Below the pieces are notes generated by a model. The model was given only the letters and a program-made list of their open reading frames with translations. It was not told the DNA's origin and did not search any database. DNA of 64,000 nt from NCBI RefSeq assembly GCF_900091565.1, contig NZ_FMCV01000014.1:62001-126000 (forward strand). The letters run 5' to 3'. The DNA is from Micromonospora marina. GTDB taxonomy: Bacteria > Actinomycetota > Actinomycetes > Mycobacteriales > Micromonosporaceae. Each line of letters starts with the position of its first letter. Positions within the stretch are counted from its first letter, which is position 1. Shown here one piece after another: positions 8,822-16,761 of the stretch. The translations under genes were made by a program, and so were the position numbers.

Positions 8822-9805
8822 TCAGCCGACCAGTTTCTCCAGTTCGCCGAGCGGGAAGCCACCGGCCGGGATCCGGTCGCGGACCGCCCGGCGTACCGCG
8901 GTCTGCACCGCCGCGTTGGCCGGGGTGGGCACGCCGTGCAGGCGCCCGAGCAACACGATCTCTCCGTTGAGGTGGTCGGTCTCGACCGAGCCCGCGCCCC
9001 GGGCCAGGCTCTGCCAGGTGGAGCCGCCGGAGCGCTCCGCGCCGCCCACCGGCCGGTGCGACACCCGATCGCCGCGTTCGGCGGCCTCCTCCTCGACGGT
9101 GGTGTGGGCGATGCCCGCCGCGGCGAGCGCCGCCTGACCCTCGGCGCGTACCCGCTTCGACAGCGACTCGGGGACGTCCCGGCCGAGCAGCGCCTGGAGG
9201 CCGTTGCCGAGGTTGGCGAGCAACTTGCCGTACTTCCAGCGCATCACGTCGTCGCGCACCGGCGCGACGAACCCGGCGGTGGTCAGGTCCGCGGCGACCG
9301 CGCGGCTGGTGTCGTCGGCGCCGCTCGGGTAGCGGCCGATGTGCAGCATGCCCGGATGTGGGTGGCCGTTGGCGACCACCACGCCCGGCTCCAGGTGGGT
9401 GGCGGGCAGCCACACGCACACCGGGTGTACGCGGGCGAAGCGCCGCAGCGCGGCCGGCTCGTTGGCCACGCCGTTCTGGGCCAGCACGACCGGCAGCCGT
9501 TCGCCCGCCGTGCCGCCGCCCTCGACCGGGGCGTCCGCCCAGGTGTCGAGTGCGGCCACCGTGTCCTGCGACTTCACGGTGAGGACCAGTGCGGTGTCGG
9601 CGGGCAGCGGCGGCCCGGCCGGCCCGGCCACCGCCGGGAGCCGGCCGGTCACGTCACGGTCCGGCGTGCGCAGCGTCAGACCCCGCTCCCGCAGCGCGTC
9701 CAGATGCGCGCCGCGGGCCACGAGCGTCACCTCGTGGCCGGCGTCGGCCAGGAGTACGCCGATGGTGCCGCCGACCGCGCCCGCTCCGATGATCACGTAT
9801 CGCAC
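8822..9805 (-). CDS. Ketopantoate reductase family oxidoreductase (2-dehydropantoate 2-reductase-like)
   Basis: NAD(P)-dependent reductase of the ApbA/PanE family (327 residues). The N-terminus has the Rossmann signature GAGAVGGTIG at residues 7-16. A TVKSQDT segment near residue 82, AQNGVANE near residue 112, and a C-terminal helical domain containing the catalytic-lysine region MRWKYGKLLANLGN follow. Family members reduce 2-dehydropantoate to pantoate in CoA synthesis, but paralogs with unknown substrates are common in actinomycetes, and no other pan gene is nearby. The GTG at 9805 is the only start that keeps the Rossmann fold at the N-terminus. Confidence 0.9.
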   Translation of the reverse strand: MRYVIIGAGAVGGTIGVLLADAGHEVTLVARGAHLDALRERGLTLRTPDRDVTGRLPAVAGPAGPPLPADTALVLTVKSQDTVAALDTWADAPVEGGGTAGERLPVVLAQNGVANEPAALRRFARVHPVCVWLPATHLEPGVVVANGHPHPGMLHIGRYPSGADDTSRAVAADLTTAGFVAPVRDDVMRWKYGKLLANLGNGLQALLGRDVPESLSKRVRAEGQAALAAAGIAHTTVEEEAAERGDRVSHRPVGGAERSGGSTWQSLARGAGSVETDHLNGEIVLLGRLHGVPTPANAAVQTAVRRAVRDRIPAGGFPLGELEKLVG

Positions 9806-9912
9806 GGATCCGATTCTGCCCTGCCGGGAGGCGGCACGCTGAGCGACGCGGTGCGGCTCGGCTGCGGGCGCCGCTGCGCGGCTCGCTGCGGCGCGACGCC
9901 GGGCGGCGGTGG

Positions 9913-10656
9913 TCAGGCGGTGAGGCCCGCGCCGGCCAGGATCGGGCCGGCCAGCAGCAGCGCGCCGGCGGCCAGCGCGCCGAGGCAGACCACCAGGAAC
10001 AGGCCCACCCAGAACAGCGCCGGGAACGGCGTGATCCGGCCGAGCTGGTCGGCGTCGGACTGCGGCATCCGCCCCCGGGCACGCTGGCGGTGCAGCTCGA
10101 ACACCGGCCGTACGCCGCCGAGCAGCAGGAACCAGACCGACGTCCAGGCGAACGCGGCCTGCACCTCGGGCGAGGTGTACCAGGAGACGGCGAGCACCAC
10201 CCCGCCGGTGATCAGCAGCGACAGCACGCCGAACAGGTTGCGGATCAGCACCAGCATGGCCAGCAGCAGTGCCACCGCCAGCCAGAGCAGCAGCGTGATC
10301 CGGTTCCCGGCCAGCAGCCACGCGCCGCCCAGGCCGAGCAGCGACGGCGCGACGTACCCGGCGAGCAGCGTGAGGATCATGCCGGGCCCGGTGGGGCGGC
10401 CGGCGGAGAGCGTCAGCCCGGAGGTGTCGGAGTGCAGCCGGATGCCGTGCAGCCGGCGGCCGGTGAGCAACGCGACGAGCGCGTGGCCGCCCTCGTGCGC
10501 GATGGTCACCGCGTTACGGGCGATCCGCCAGGGCAGCCGGGCCACGACCACCGCGAGCGCGACCGCGGCGGTGAGCACCACGAGCAGCGGCGGCGGGTCC
10601 GGCTGGGCGCTCATGAGCGTGTCCCAGAGCGTGGTGAGACCGTCGATCAGGGGCAT
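9913..10656 (-). CDS. M50-type membrane metallopeptidase-like protein
   Basis: A 247-residue polytopic membrane protein with a zinc-protease motif HEGGH at residues 54-58 inside or beside the second hydrophobic stretch, as in M50B-like peptidases of actinobacteria. Five or six further helices follow. Known relatives of the superfamily cleave membrane-embedded substrates, but this short group is uncharacterised and the second metal-ligand Asp motif of classical site-2 proteases is not obvious. The ATG at 10656 is the natural N-terminus; the gene is divergent from the Uma2 gene. Confidence 0.8.
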   Translation of the reverse strand: MPLIDGLTTLWDTLMSAQPDPPPLLVVLTAAVALAVVVARLPWRIARNAVTIAHEGGHALVALLTGRRLHGIRLHSDTSGLTLSAGRPTGPGMILTLLAGYVAPSLLGLGGAWLLAGNRITLLLWLAVALLLAMLVLIRNLFGVLSLLITGGVVLAVSWYTSPEVQAAFAWTSVWFLLLGGVRPVFELHRQRARGRMPQSDADQLGRITPFPALFWVGLFLVVCLGALAAGALLLAGPILAGAGLTA

Positions 10657-10701
10657 GGGCGGGGAGCCTACCGGCCCGAGCCGTGTCGCTCGACCGGCCG
10701 A

Positions 10702-10720
10702 GTCTCATAGAGTGTGAGAC
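10702..10720. promoter_or_regulatory. Inverted repeat over the -10 of the Uma2 gene
   Basis: GTCTCA at 10702-10707 and TGAGAC at 10715-10720 form a 6-bp inverted repeat enclosing the hexamer TAGAGT (10708-10713). Transcription from it would give a leader of about 36 nt before the GTG at 10756. Could be an operator; no adjacent regulator is evident. Confidence 0.4.
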
Positions 10721-10755
10721 TGATCGGACGAGGTGCCGAAGCGGAGGTGAGGTCG

Positions 10756-11316
10756 GTGAGCGCAGCTCCCTTGGAGCCCTACAGCTCGCACGTCGAGCCG
10801 TGGACCGAGGCCGACTACCTCGCGCTGGGTGACAGCCACGACCGTATCGAACTGCTCGACGGGAGCCTGATCGTGAGCCCTGCCCCGAGCAAGAGGCACC
10901 AACTGGTGTCGTGGAACCTCGTGGACAGCCTGCGTCGGGCAGCCCGACCGCTCGGGCTGCTGGTGTTCGAGGCGGTGAACGTCCGGCTCGGCATCGACCG
11001 CATGGTCATCCCGGACGTCGTCATCGCGGACACAGACGACGAGGGCATCGTGATCGAAGCGGGCGAGGTACGACTGATCTGCGAGATCGTCTCGCCTGGC
11101 AATGCCGCTGCCGACCGGGTGTTGAAGATGCAGCTCTACGCCATCGCCCGAATCCCGTGGTACCTGCTGGTCGAGCAGGACGGCGACAGCCACTCGCTGC
11201 GGCTGCACCGGCTCGACGGCGGGCACTACGTCGAGGATGCCGTCGCCAAGGCCGGCGAGACGCTCAGTGTCACCGAGCCGTTCCGCTGGGCGATCGACCC
11301 GAGCGCGCTCCGCTGA
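10756..11316 (+). CDS. Uma2-family (DUF820) restriction-endonuclease-fold protein
   Basis: A 186-residue protein of the Uma2/DUF820 group, which has a PD-(D/E)XK nuclease fold. Visible features are the entry segment WTEADYLALG, the ELLDGSLIVSP strand, the catalytic-type core VIPDVVIADTDD (the PD motif) and LICEIVSPGNAAADRVLKM, in which E and K supply the ExK part. The GTG at 10756 follows GGAGGTGA and begins just ahead of the fold; an upstream in-frame GTG at 10714 sits directly on the -10 and is rejected. Uma2 proteins are numerous in actinomycetes and cyanobacteria, with no settled role; no toxin partner or transposase is adjacent. Confidence 0.88.
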   Translation: MSAAPLEPYSSHVEPWTEADYLALGDSHDRIELLDGSLIVSPAPSKRHQLVSWNLVDSLRRAARPLGLLVFEAVNVRLGIDRMVIPDVVIADTDDEGIVIEAGEVRLICEIVSPGNAAADRVLKMQLYAIARIPWYLLVEQDGDSHSLRLHRLDGGHYVEDAVAKAGETLSVTEPFRWAIDPSALR

Positions 11317-11444
11317 TCCGCCATCGCCACGCCACCTGGGCGAACGACGCCGGTCGATGAAAGTTTCCTTTCCTCCTGTTGCGATCTAGGGCACTTAGCT
11401 CCAAAGATAGGCGTCAATAGACGGACGTCCCTCTGGAGGCAACC

Positions 11445-12197
11445 ATGGCCCGTACCAGACTCTCCGTACGCCGGCTTCTCGCTGCCGGCCTGGCCGCCGC
11501 CGCCACCGCGGCCGCGGCCCTCGTGGCGACCGCCGGACCGGCCGCCGCCGCGACCACGCCCGGGATCGACGTCTCCCGCTACCAGGGCAGCATCAACTGG
11601 ACCAGCGTGCGCAACTCCGGCATCCAGTTCGCGTTCATCAAGGCGACCGAGGGCACGAGCTACAAGGACCCGAACTTCAACGCGAACTACGTCAACGCCT
11701 ACAACGCCGGGGTGATCCGCGGGGCGTACCACTTCGCCCGGCCGAACATCTCCGCCGGCTCCACCCAGGCCAACTACCTGGCCAGCAACGGTGGCGCCTG
11801 GTCGGCGGACAGCCGTACGCTTCCCGCCGCGCTGGACATCGAGGGCAATCCGTACAGCGGCGGCTACTGCTACGGCCTGAGCACCACCGGCATGCGCAAC
11901 TGGATCCAGGACTTCCTGAACACCTACCGCTCCCGCACCGGCCGGTACGCGGTCATCTACACCACGACGAGTTGGTGGAACCAGTGCACGGGAAGCTGGA
12001 CCGGTCCGTGGGCCAACCACCCGCTGTGGCTCGCCCGCTGGGCCAGCTCGCCCGGCACTCTGCCGGCCGGCGCGCCGTTCTGGAGCTTCTGGCAGTACAC
12101 CGACTCGGGTACCGTCTCCGGGATCAGCGGCAACGTCGACCGCAACTACTGGAACGGTGATCGCAGCCGGCTGATCGCCCTGGCCAACAACACCTGA
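11445..12197 (+). CDS. Secreted GH25 lysozyme (1,4-beta-N-acetylmuramidase)
   Basis: A 250-residue exported muramidase that cleaves peptidoglycan outside the cell. A twin-Arg-like N-terminus (RTRLSVRRLLAAGL) and Ala-rich signal peptide end near AAAATTPG at about residue 42. The GH25 barrel follows with GIDVSRYQGSINW, FAFIKATEGTSYKDPNF, GAYHFARP and ALDIEG, which hold the catalytic Asp and Glu. No cell-wall-binding repeat follows, so it is a single-domain enzyme. The ATG follows a CTGGAGG ribosome site. A 13-bp hairpin terminator lies 17 bp after the stop. It may act in wall turnover or against other bacteria. Confidence 0.94.
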   Translation: MARTRLSVRRLLAAGLAAAATAAAALVATAGPAAAATTPGIDVSRYQGSINWTSVRNSGIQFAFIKATEGTSYKDPNFNANYVNAYNAGVIRGAYHFARPNISAGSTQANYLASNGGAWSADSRTLPAALDIEGNPYSGGYCYGLSTTGMRNWIQDFLNTYRSRTGRYAVIYTTTSWWNQCTGSWTGPWANHPLWLARWASSPGTLPAGAPFWSFWQYTDSGTVSGISGNVDRNYWNGDRSRLIALANNT

Positions 12198-12213
12198 CGT
12201 ACGGCGGACACGG

Positions 12214-12244
12214 GTGGGACCGCCTCCTCGCGAGGCGGTCCCAC
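12214..12244. terminator. Strong hairpin terminator after GH25 gene
   Basis: Perfect 13-bp inverted repeat (GTGGGACCGCCTC at 12214-12226, complement at 12232-12244) with the loop CTCGC, followed by TGTCGTCGT. It lies between convergent genes. Confidence 0.85.
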
Positions 12245-12261
12245 TGTCGTCGTACCCGAGG

Positions 12262-12474
12262 TCAGGCTCTGCGGCGCGCGGTGGCCGGAACGGGCACCGG
12301 CGTCCGGCGCGTCAGACGCCACGCCGCCACACCGGCGACCGTGAGCGTCAGCACGCCGAGGACCGCGACCGGCGCGGACAGGCCGGCGCTGATCAGGAGC
12401 AGTACGACGTCGCCGAGCGCAACGAGCATCCACAGTGCCAGCCGCGGGCCGGTGTACCTCCGTCGGTAACCCAT
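12262..12474 (-). CDS. Small two-helix membrane protein
   Basis: A 70-residue protein beginning MGYRRRYTGPRLALWM, with two hydrophobic helices (about residues 11-29 and 33-51) and a basic C-terminal tail. The ATG at 12474 follows GGAAGGAGGCGCGAC, a strong ribosome site, and codon third positions are strongly G/C, so the gene is likely real although short. It lies downstream of a Ser/Thr kinase on the same strand with an 88-bp gap. No family is recognised. Confidence 0.7.
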   Translation of the reverse strand: MGYRRRYTGPRLALWMLVALGDVVLLLISAGLSAPVAVLGVLTLTVAGVAAWRLTRRTPVPVPATARRRA

Positions 12475-12562
12475 GTCGCGCCTCCTTCCGTCGCCGGAGG
12501 GGTTCATACCCACGAGGACGGAAAGCCATGCGAGCGGGTTTCGTGACCGGCGGAATTCCCGG

Positions 12563-14539
12563 TCAGTTCTTGCGGTCCGGCACGAAGCCCTTGGTGATGA
12601 TCTCCCAGTTCGCCAGGTTGGCGTCCCAGTCCTTCGCCGGCACCTCCCAGCGCAAGGCGAAGCCCCGGTTGCTGGCGGTCGCCACACCACGGTTGCGCAC
12701 GTGGAAGCGGGTGTCGCCGTTGCGCGTCTCCAGCCAGTCCCAGTCGGCGCAGGTGCGGAAGTAGGGGTCGCACTTGGTGATGTCGACCAGCTCGTAGTCC
12801 CGGACGCGGGAAGCGCGGTACGGCTCCTGGCCCTTCCAGTCGGCGTACGCATCGGGCTTCGGGTCCGACGTCCACTGGACGAACAGCACCCGGCGGCTGC
12901 CGCCGACCTCGTAGAGCACGACGTTGTCGCCGCCGACCCGGGCCTGGAAGTTCTCCGGGATCGGCACCTTGAAGCCGTTCGGGCCGGTGTAGAGGCGCCA
13001 TCCGGCCGGCAGCGTGAACCCCGAGGCCGACGGGCTGGCCGACGGGCTGGCCGACGGCGTGGGGCTGGCCGAGGCACTGGTCGCCGGGGCGCTCGGCGAC
13101 GCGCTCTCGCTCGGCGCGGGCGGCGCCGCCGGCGCCGAGGTGCCTGCAGTCGGCTCACCGCCGTCGCCGTCGTCACCGTTGTTCAGCAGCGGCACGGCCA
13201 CCACCAGGCCGACGAGCAGCAGCACGACGAGCGCGCCGATCAGCAGGTTGCGCCGGTTGGAGGCGGACTTCTCGACCGGCAGCACCGTCGCCCGACCGGT
13301 CGACGGCGTCTCCTGCACCGGAGCCGGGCTGACCGGCGCCGAGCCGGACACGGCCGGGCTCACCGGCGCGGCGGTGTCGGCGACCGGCTCACCGTCGAGC
13401 CGCGTCTCGTCCAGCGCCGGGTCGACGCCGTTCTCGTCCACCCGCGTGTCGTCGACCGGCGGCGCGGGGTCGAGCTTCGCCGTCGGGTCCGCGGGCGGCG
13501 GGGTCACCTTCGCGGTGGGCCCGGCGTCCGAGGTGGGCGCCGGCACCTGCGCCGCCGGGTCGGCGGCTGCCGCCGTACCCCCGGTTACGGCGACCCCGGA
13601 CGCGGCGCGTTCGGCCTGGTCGGCCGGGCGCGGCGCGGGCACCAGCGGTGGGCGCGGCACACGCGGGCCGTTCGGCCCGGGCCGGCGTACGCCGTCCAGC
13701 AGCGAGATGCTCTTGGCCCGGCGACCGGCGGCCTTACGCAGCATGCGCTCCGCCACCTCGGCGGTGATCCGCTCGTCCGGGTCCTTGCGCAGCAGGCCCT
13801 GGAGCACCGGCTTGAGCGGCCCGGCGTTGCGCGGCGGCGGCATCGGCTCGGTGGCGAGCGCGGCGAGCGTGGCGATGGCCGACGGGCGCGCGTACGGCGA
13901 CTTGCCCTCGACCGCCGCGTAGAGCGTGGCGCCGAGCGACCAGAGGTCCGCCTCCGGACCGGCCGTGCCGTCGCGGGCCCGCTCCGGGGAGATGTACGCG
14001 GGCGAGCCCAGCACCATGCCGGTGCGCGTCACGTTGGGGTCGCCGGGGATGGTGGCCAGGCCGAAGTCGGTGAGCACCACACGGCCGTCCTCGCCGAGCA
14101 GCACGTTGCCCGGCTTGACGTCACGGTGCATGATGCCGGCCTTGTGCGCGGCCTTCAACGCGTTGAGCACGCCGAGGCCGACCTCGACCGCCTTGGCGGG
14201 GGTGACCGGGCCGTCCTCGGCGATGGTGTCCTGCAACGACTTCGACGCCACGTACTCCATGACGATCCACGGATCGCCGTCGGTGCGCAGCACGTCGAAG
14301 ATGCGGACCACGTTGACGTTGTTGAGCCGGGCGATCGCCCGCGCCTCACGCAGCGAGCGCTCCCGCATCTCGCGGCGCTCCTCCGGGGTGAGGCCGGGGG
14401 GCGGAACCAGTTCCTTGATGGCCACGTCCCGGTGCAGCACCTCGTCCCGCGCCTTCCAGACGCGGCCCATGCCGCCCTGACCGAGCGGCGTGAGAAGCCG
14501 GTACCGGTCGGCGACGAGTTGGGGGAGCGCGTTCGACAT
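12563..14539 (-). CDS. Transmembrane serine/threonine protein kinase 1 (PknB-like)
   Basis: A 658-residue receptor-type kinase. The cytoplasmic kinase domain (residues 10-270) has the glycine loop LGQGGMGRVW, the VAIKEL lysine, catalytic HRDVKPGN and the DFG motif TDFGLA. A Pro/Ala-rich linker leads to one membrane helix (near residues 452-474, LLIGALVVLLLVGLVVAVPLL), a Ser/Pro-rich stalk and a C-terminal extracytoplasmic domain of about 150 residues containing a Cys pair. No PASTA repeats are present, so it is not the cell-division PknB. The start at 14539 has TACGGT eight bases upstream. The kinase at 44959 shares the same architecture. Confidence 0.93.
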   Translation of the reverse strand: MSNALPQLVADRYRLLTPLGQGGMGRVWKARDEVLHRDVAIKELVPPPGLTPEERREMRERSLREARAIARLNNVNVVRIFDVLRTDGDPWIVMEYVASKSLQDTIAEDGPVTPAKAVEVGLGVLNALKAAHKAGIMHRDVKPGNVLLGEDGRVVLTDFGLATIPGDPNVTRTGMVLGSPAYISPERARDGTAGPEADLWSLGATLYAAVEGKSPYARPSAIATLAALATEPMPPPRNAGPLKPVLQGLLRKDPDERITAEVAERMLRKAAGRRAKSISLLDGVRRPGPNGPRVPRPPLVPAPRPADQAERAASGVAVTGGTAAAADPAAQVPAPTSDAGPTAKVTPPPADPTAKLDPAPPVDDTRVDENGVDPALDETRLDGEPVADTAAPVSPAVSGSAPVSPAPVQETPSTGRATVLPVEKSASNRRNLLIGALVVLLLVGLVVAVPLLNNGDDGDGGEPTAGTSAPAAPPAPSESASPSAPATSASASPTPSASPSASPSASGFTLPAGWRLYTGPNGFKVPIPENFQARVGGDNVVLYEVGGSRRVLFVQWTSDPKPDAYADWKGQEPYRASRVRDYELVDITKCDPYFRTCADWDWLETRNGDTRFHVRNRGVATASNRGFALRWEVPAKDWDANLANWEIITKGFVPDRKN

Positions 14540-14631
14540 CGCAGAGAACCGTACCCGGCCGCTGCGACGCCCACACCGTCGGCACGCCACTGTACGGCGA
14601 AGGTCGAATTCACGACGCGTACCCTTGGGTC

Positions 14632-14844
14632 ATGTCTGCCGAGGAGCCGCTGTTGCGGATCGTCCGTGGCGTGCCCACCGCCGAGGAGCTGGCCGCTCTG
14701 GTCGGCGCGATCGTGGCGCGCACCCGCCCGGCCCAGGCCGCCGCGCCGGCCCCCGTGTCGCAGTGGGCGCGCAGCGCCCGCCCCGCCCTGGCCGGACCGG
14801 TCGCCGGCCCCGGCGCGTGGCGGGCCTCCGGCCTGCCCCGCTGA
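14632..14844 (+). CDS. accE: Acyl-CoA carboxylase epsilon subunit
   Basis: A 70-residue protein with the two marks of the actinobacterial epsilon subunit: an N-terminal LLRIVRGVPTAEELAALVG segment and a C-terminal WRASGLPR ending, separated by an Ala/Pro-rich linker. Epsilon subunits bridge the alpha and beta subunits of acyl-CoA carboxylase complexes and raise their activity. The ATG at 14632 has TACCCT at 14620-14625 and no ribosome site, so it is probably leaderless. In M. tuberculosis accE5 directly follows accD5; here about 7.3 kb of other genes separate them. Confidence 0.85.
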   Translation: MSAEEPLLRIVRGVPTAEELAALVGAIVARTRPAQAAAPAPVSQWARSARPALAGPVAGPGAWRASGLPR

Positions 14845-14944
14845 CGTCTCCTCCCGATCGCGGCGCCGGGCGGGGCTGCCGGGATCCCGGTTGAGCCATT
14901 AACCTCACTCAGGGAAACCGTGTGGTGACGGGCAGGAGGCTCCG

Positions 14945-15397
14945 ATGATCCCGGAGGACAACCAGCCAGCCGGCTGGCTGCGCGGCTACGGCGGCATCGA
15001 GGCCGACATCCGGCAGATGCGGGAGTTCGCCGACCGCCTCCAGGACGAGGTGACACGCAACTACGCGCCGCACCTGTCCTACATCGCCGACGACATGAAG
15101 GCCCCGGTGCCCAACCCGGCCGACGCCTTCATCGAGCTGGTCCACTTCCTCCAGGCCCACCACGACACCCAGACCGCGGCGGTGAGCGCGGTGTGGGATC
15201 TCGCACCCGCGACCGGCCGTCTCGCCGACGCCGCCGGACGGATCGCCGCCCGCTACGGCGACGCCGACGCGTTCTCCTCCGCCCGCGTGGCCGACGTGGA
15301 ACGGGCGCTCGCCGGGCCGTCGAGCACCGTCGCCCGTCCGATGCCGCCACTGGCCGACCCCACCGCCGGTGAGCAGAGCCGGGTGGTCCTGCCGTGA
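14945..15397 (+). CDS. Helical WXG100-like / type VII secretion-associated protein
   Basis: A 150-residue mostly helical protein with no signal peptide. It overlaps by four bases a Pro-rich helical protein, which is followed by a mycosin-type protease, so it is probably an ESX substrate or chaperone-like partner. The stretch from GGIEADIRQMREFADRLQDEV through about residue 115 predicts amphipathic helices like WXG100 proteins, but a clear WXG turn is not visible. The ATG follows GGCAGGAGG. Assignment rests largely on context. Confidence 0.6.
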   Translation: MIPEDNQPAGWLRGYGGIEADIRQMREFADRLQDEVTRNYAPHLSYIADDMKAPVPNPADAFIELVHFLQAHHDTQTAAVSAVWDLAPATGRLADAAGRIAARYGDADAFSSARVADVERALAGPSSTVARPMPPLADPTAGEQSRVVLP

Positions 15398-16761
15398 TCG
15401 AACGGGGCAGCGGACGCACCTCCGGGCTGACCGACTGGCGGCTGATGGACGTCCTCAGCATGTGGGCGTGCGTGCAGGACCAGGACACCGCCGGCCAGTG
15501 GAAGCAGGTCGCCGGCTGGCGCAAGGTCTGCGACCTCGCCCTGGCCCACCTGAGCCGCCTGCGTGAATACCGGCGCGGCCTGGCCGAGGCGTGGCCGCCG
15601 GAGACCAACACCGCCGCGCGGGCGTACATCGCCGAACTCGACCAGCTCATCGACCGCGTACAACGCACCCACGACGCCGCCGCCGCGAACTACGACGCGC
15701 TGGCAGCCGCCGCACGCGCCATCGGCAGCGCGCGGGCCGAGCTGCAACCACTGCACGAGGAGTACGCGAAGAAGCTGCGGCAGAAGCAGGCGTACGAGGC
15801 GACGATCGCCGACCCGAAGGCGGTAGCCGGCAGCCGGTTGCCGGAACGGCCTCCGGTGACGGACGACGACCTGGAGCAGTTGAACATACGGGCGCGCGGG
15901 TTGATGACGGGGTTGAGCGGGGAACTCCAGCACGCCCAGGTCATGCTCCAGCGCCCGCCCACACCAATTCGCCCAGGCCGTCAGATCAACGATCCTGACG
16001 CCTACGGCGAAGCCCCACCAATCATCCCACCGGTTGTACCAGTCCAGGTTCCGACCTCAGCGCGACGCTCACTTGCCAAGCCATCAACGATGTCATCATC
16101 CGCGGCCAAGCCAGCGACAACCCCTTCCAGCAACGTTGGACCGATATTGGGAGGGGCTGGCCCCGGGCCGGCGCCCGCCACACCCCTGGCGCCATCGCCA
16201 CCGATCAACCAAGCCCCCCAGCACACGCCTGGAGTTGGAGGGCAGATCGGCATTCCATCAACGGCAAACCTCGGGCGACACCCATTTAACCGCTCGACAA
16301 TAGCCGCACAGCCGCACCTTCCCACAAATGACGTGGGGACGTCTCGTCCACCGTTGGGCGGCACTGGACGTCAAGCTTTGCCCAATGGATTTGTAGGAGT
16401 ACCCCCGAGTCAAGGAATCAGCCAACCACCACCAAGCGCTCCACGGCGGGTCAACCCGGTGGGTGGAGTGATTGGCGGCGGCGGAGCAGGCACAGCCCCC
16501 AGCGGCGCCGCAGGATCTAGGCCAGGAAGTGGGCGGACAATACAGCCCGGAATCGGCCACAGCCCTTTCCCGATTGGTGGCTCTCCCTCAGCGTCAGCGA
16601 CTTCTCACTCTAGGAGCCGACGGGATCCCGATAGCGAGTGCGGGCCGGTCTGGGACGCCGATCATCCTTGGGAGACGAACCAAGGCGTCGATCCAGTTAT
16701 GCGTCCGCCCGACGATGGTGGGCCGATAGACCCAGGTCCAGCAATCGGCTTCAACCGGTGA
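15394..16761 (+). CDS. Proline-rich WXG100/PPE-like protein of a type VII secretion-like cluster
   Basis: A 455-residue protein with two parts. The N-terminal helical region (residues 1-190) includes long coiled helices rich in Ala, Arg and Glu. A low-complexity Pro/Gly/Ser-rich tail (residues 190-455) follows. This resembles actinobacterial proteins encoded next to mycosins. The GTG at 15394 overlaps the upstream stop by four bases. From about 15960 onward codon use changes sharply, with many A/T third positions unlike the neighbouring genes, and this continues into the next gene. The stop overlaps the mycosin start by four bases. Function unknown; a secreted substrate is the likeliest guess. 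Confidence 0.65.
   Translation: MIERGSGRTSGLTDWRLMDVLSMWACVQDQDTAGQWKQVAGWRKVCDLALAHLSRLREYRRGLAEAWPPETNTAARAYIAELDQLIDRVQRTHDAAAANYDALAAAARAIGSARAELQPLHEEYAKKLRQKQAYEATIADPKAVAGSRLPERPPVTDDDLEQLNIRARGLMTGLSGELQHAQVMLQRPPTPIRPGRQINDPDAYGEAPPIIPPVVPVQVPTSARRSLAKPSTMSSSAAKPATTPSSNVGPILGGAGPGPAPATPLAPSPPINQAPQHTPGVGGQIGIPSTANLGRHPFNRSTIAAQPHLPTNDVGTSRPPLGGTGRQALPNGFVGVPPSQGISQPPPSAPRRVNPVGGVIGGGGAGTAPSGAAGSRPGSGRTIQPGIGHSPFPIGGSPSASATSHSRSRRDPDSECGPVWDADHPWETNQGVDPVMRPPDDGGPIDPGPAIGFNR

Noticed and set aside
9806-9912. Possible gene in the 107-bp gap between the reductase and M50 genes
   Set aside because: Too short, no ribosome site, and only low-complexity GC sequence.
11317-11444. Riboswitch before the GH25 lysozyme gene
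   Set aside because: Secreted lysozymes in actinomycetes can be under c-di-AMP riboswitches, but the 128-bp leader is short and lacks recognisable conserved motifs.
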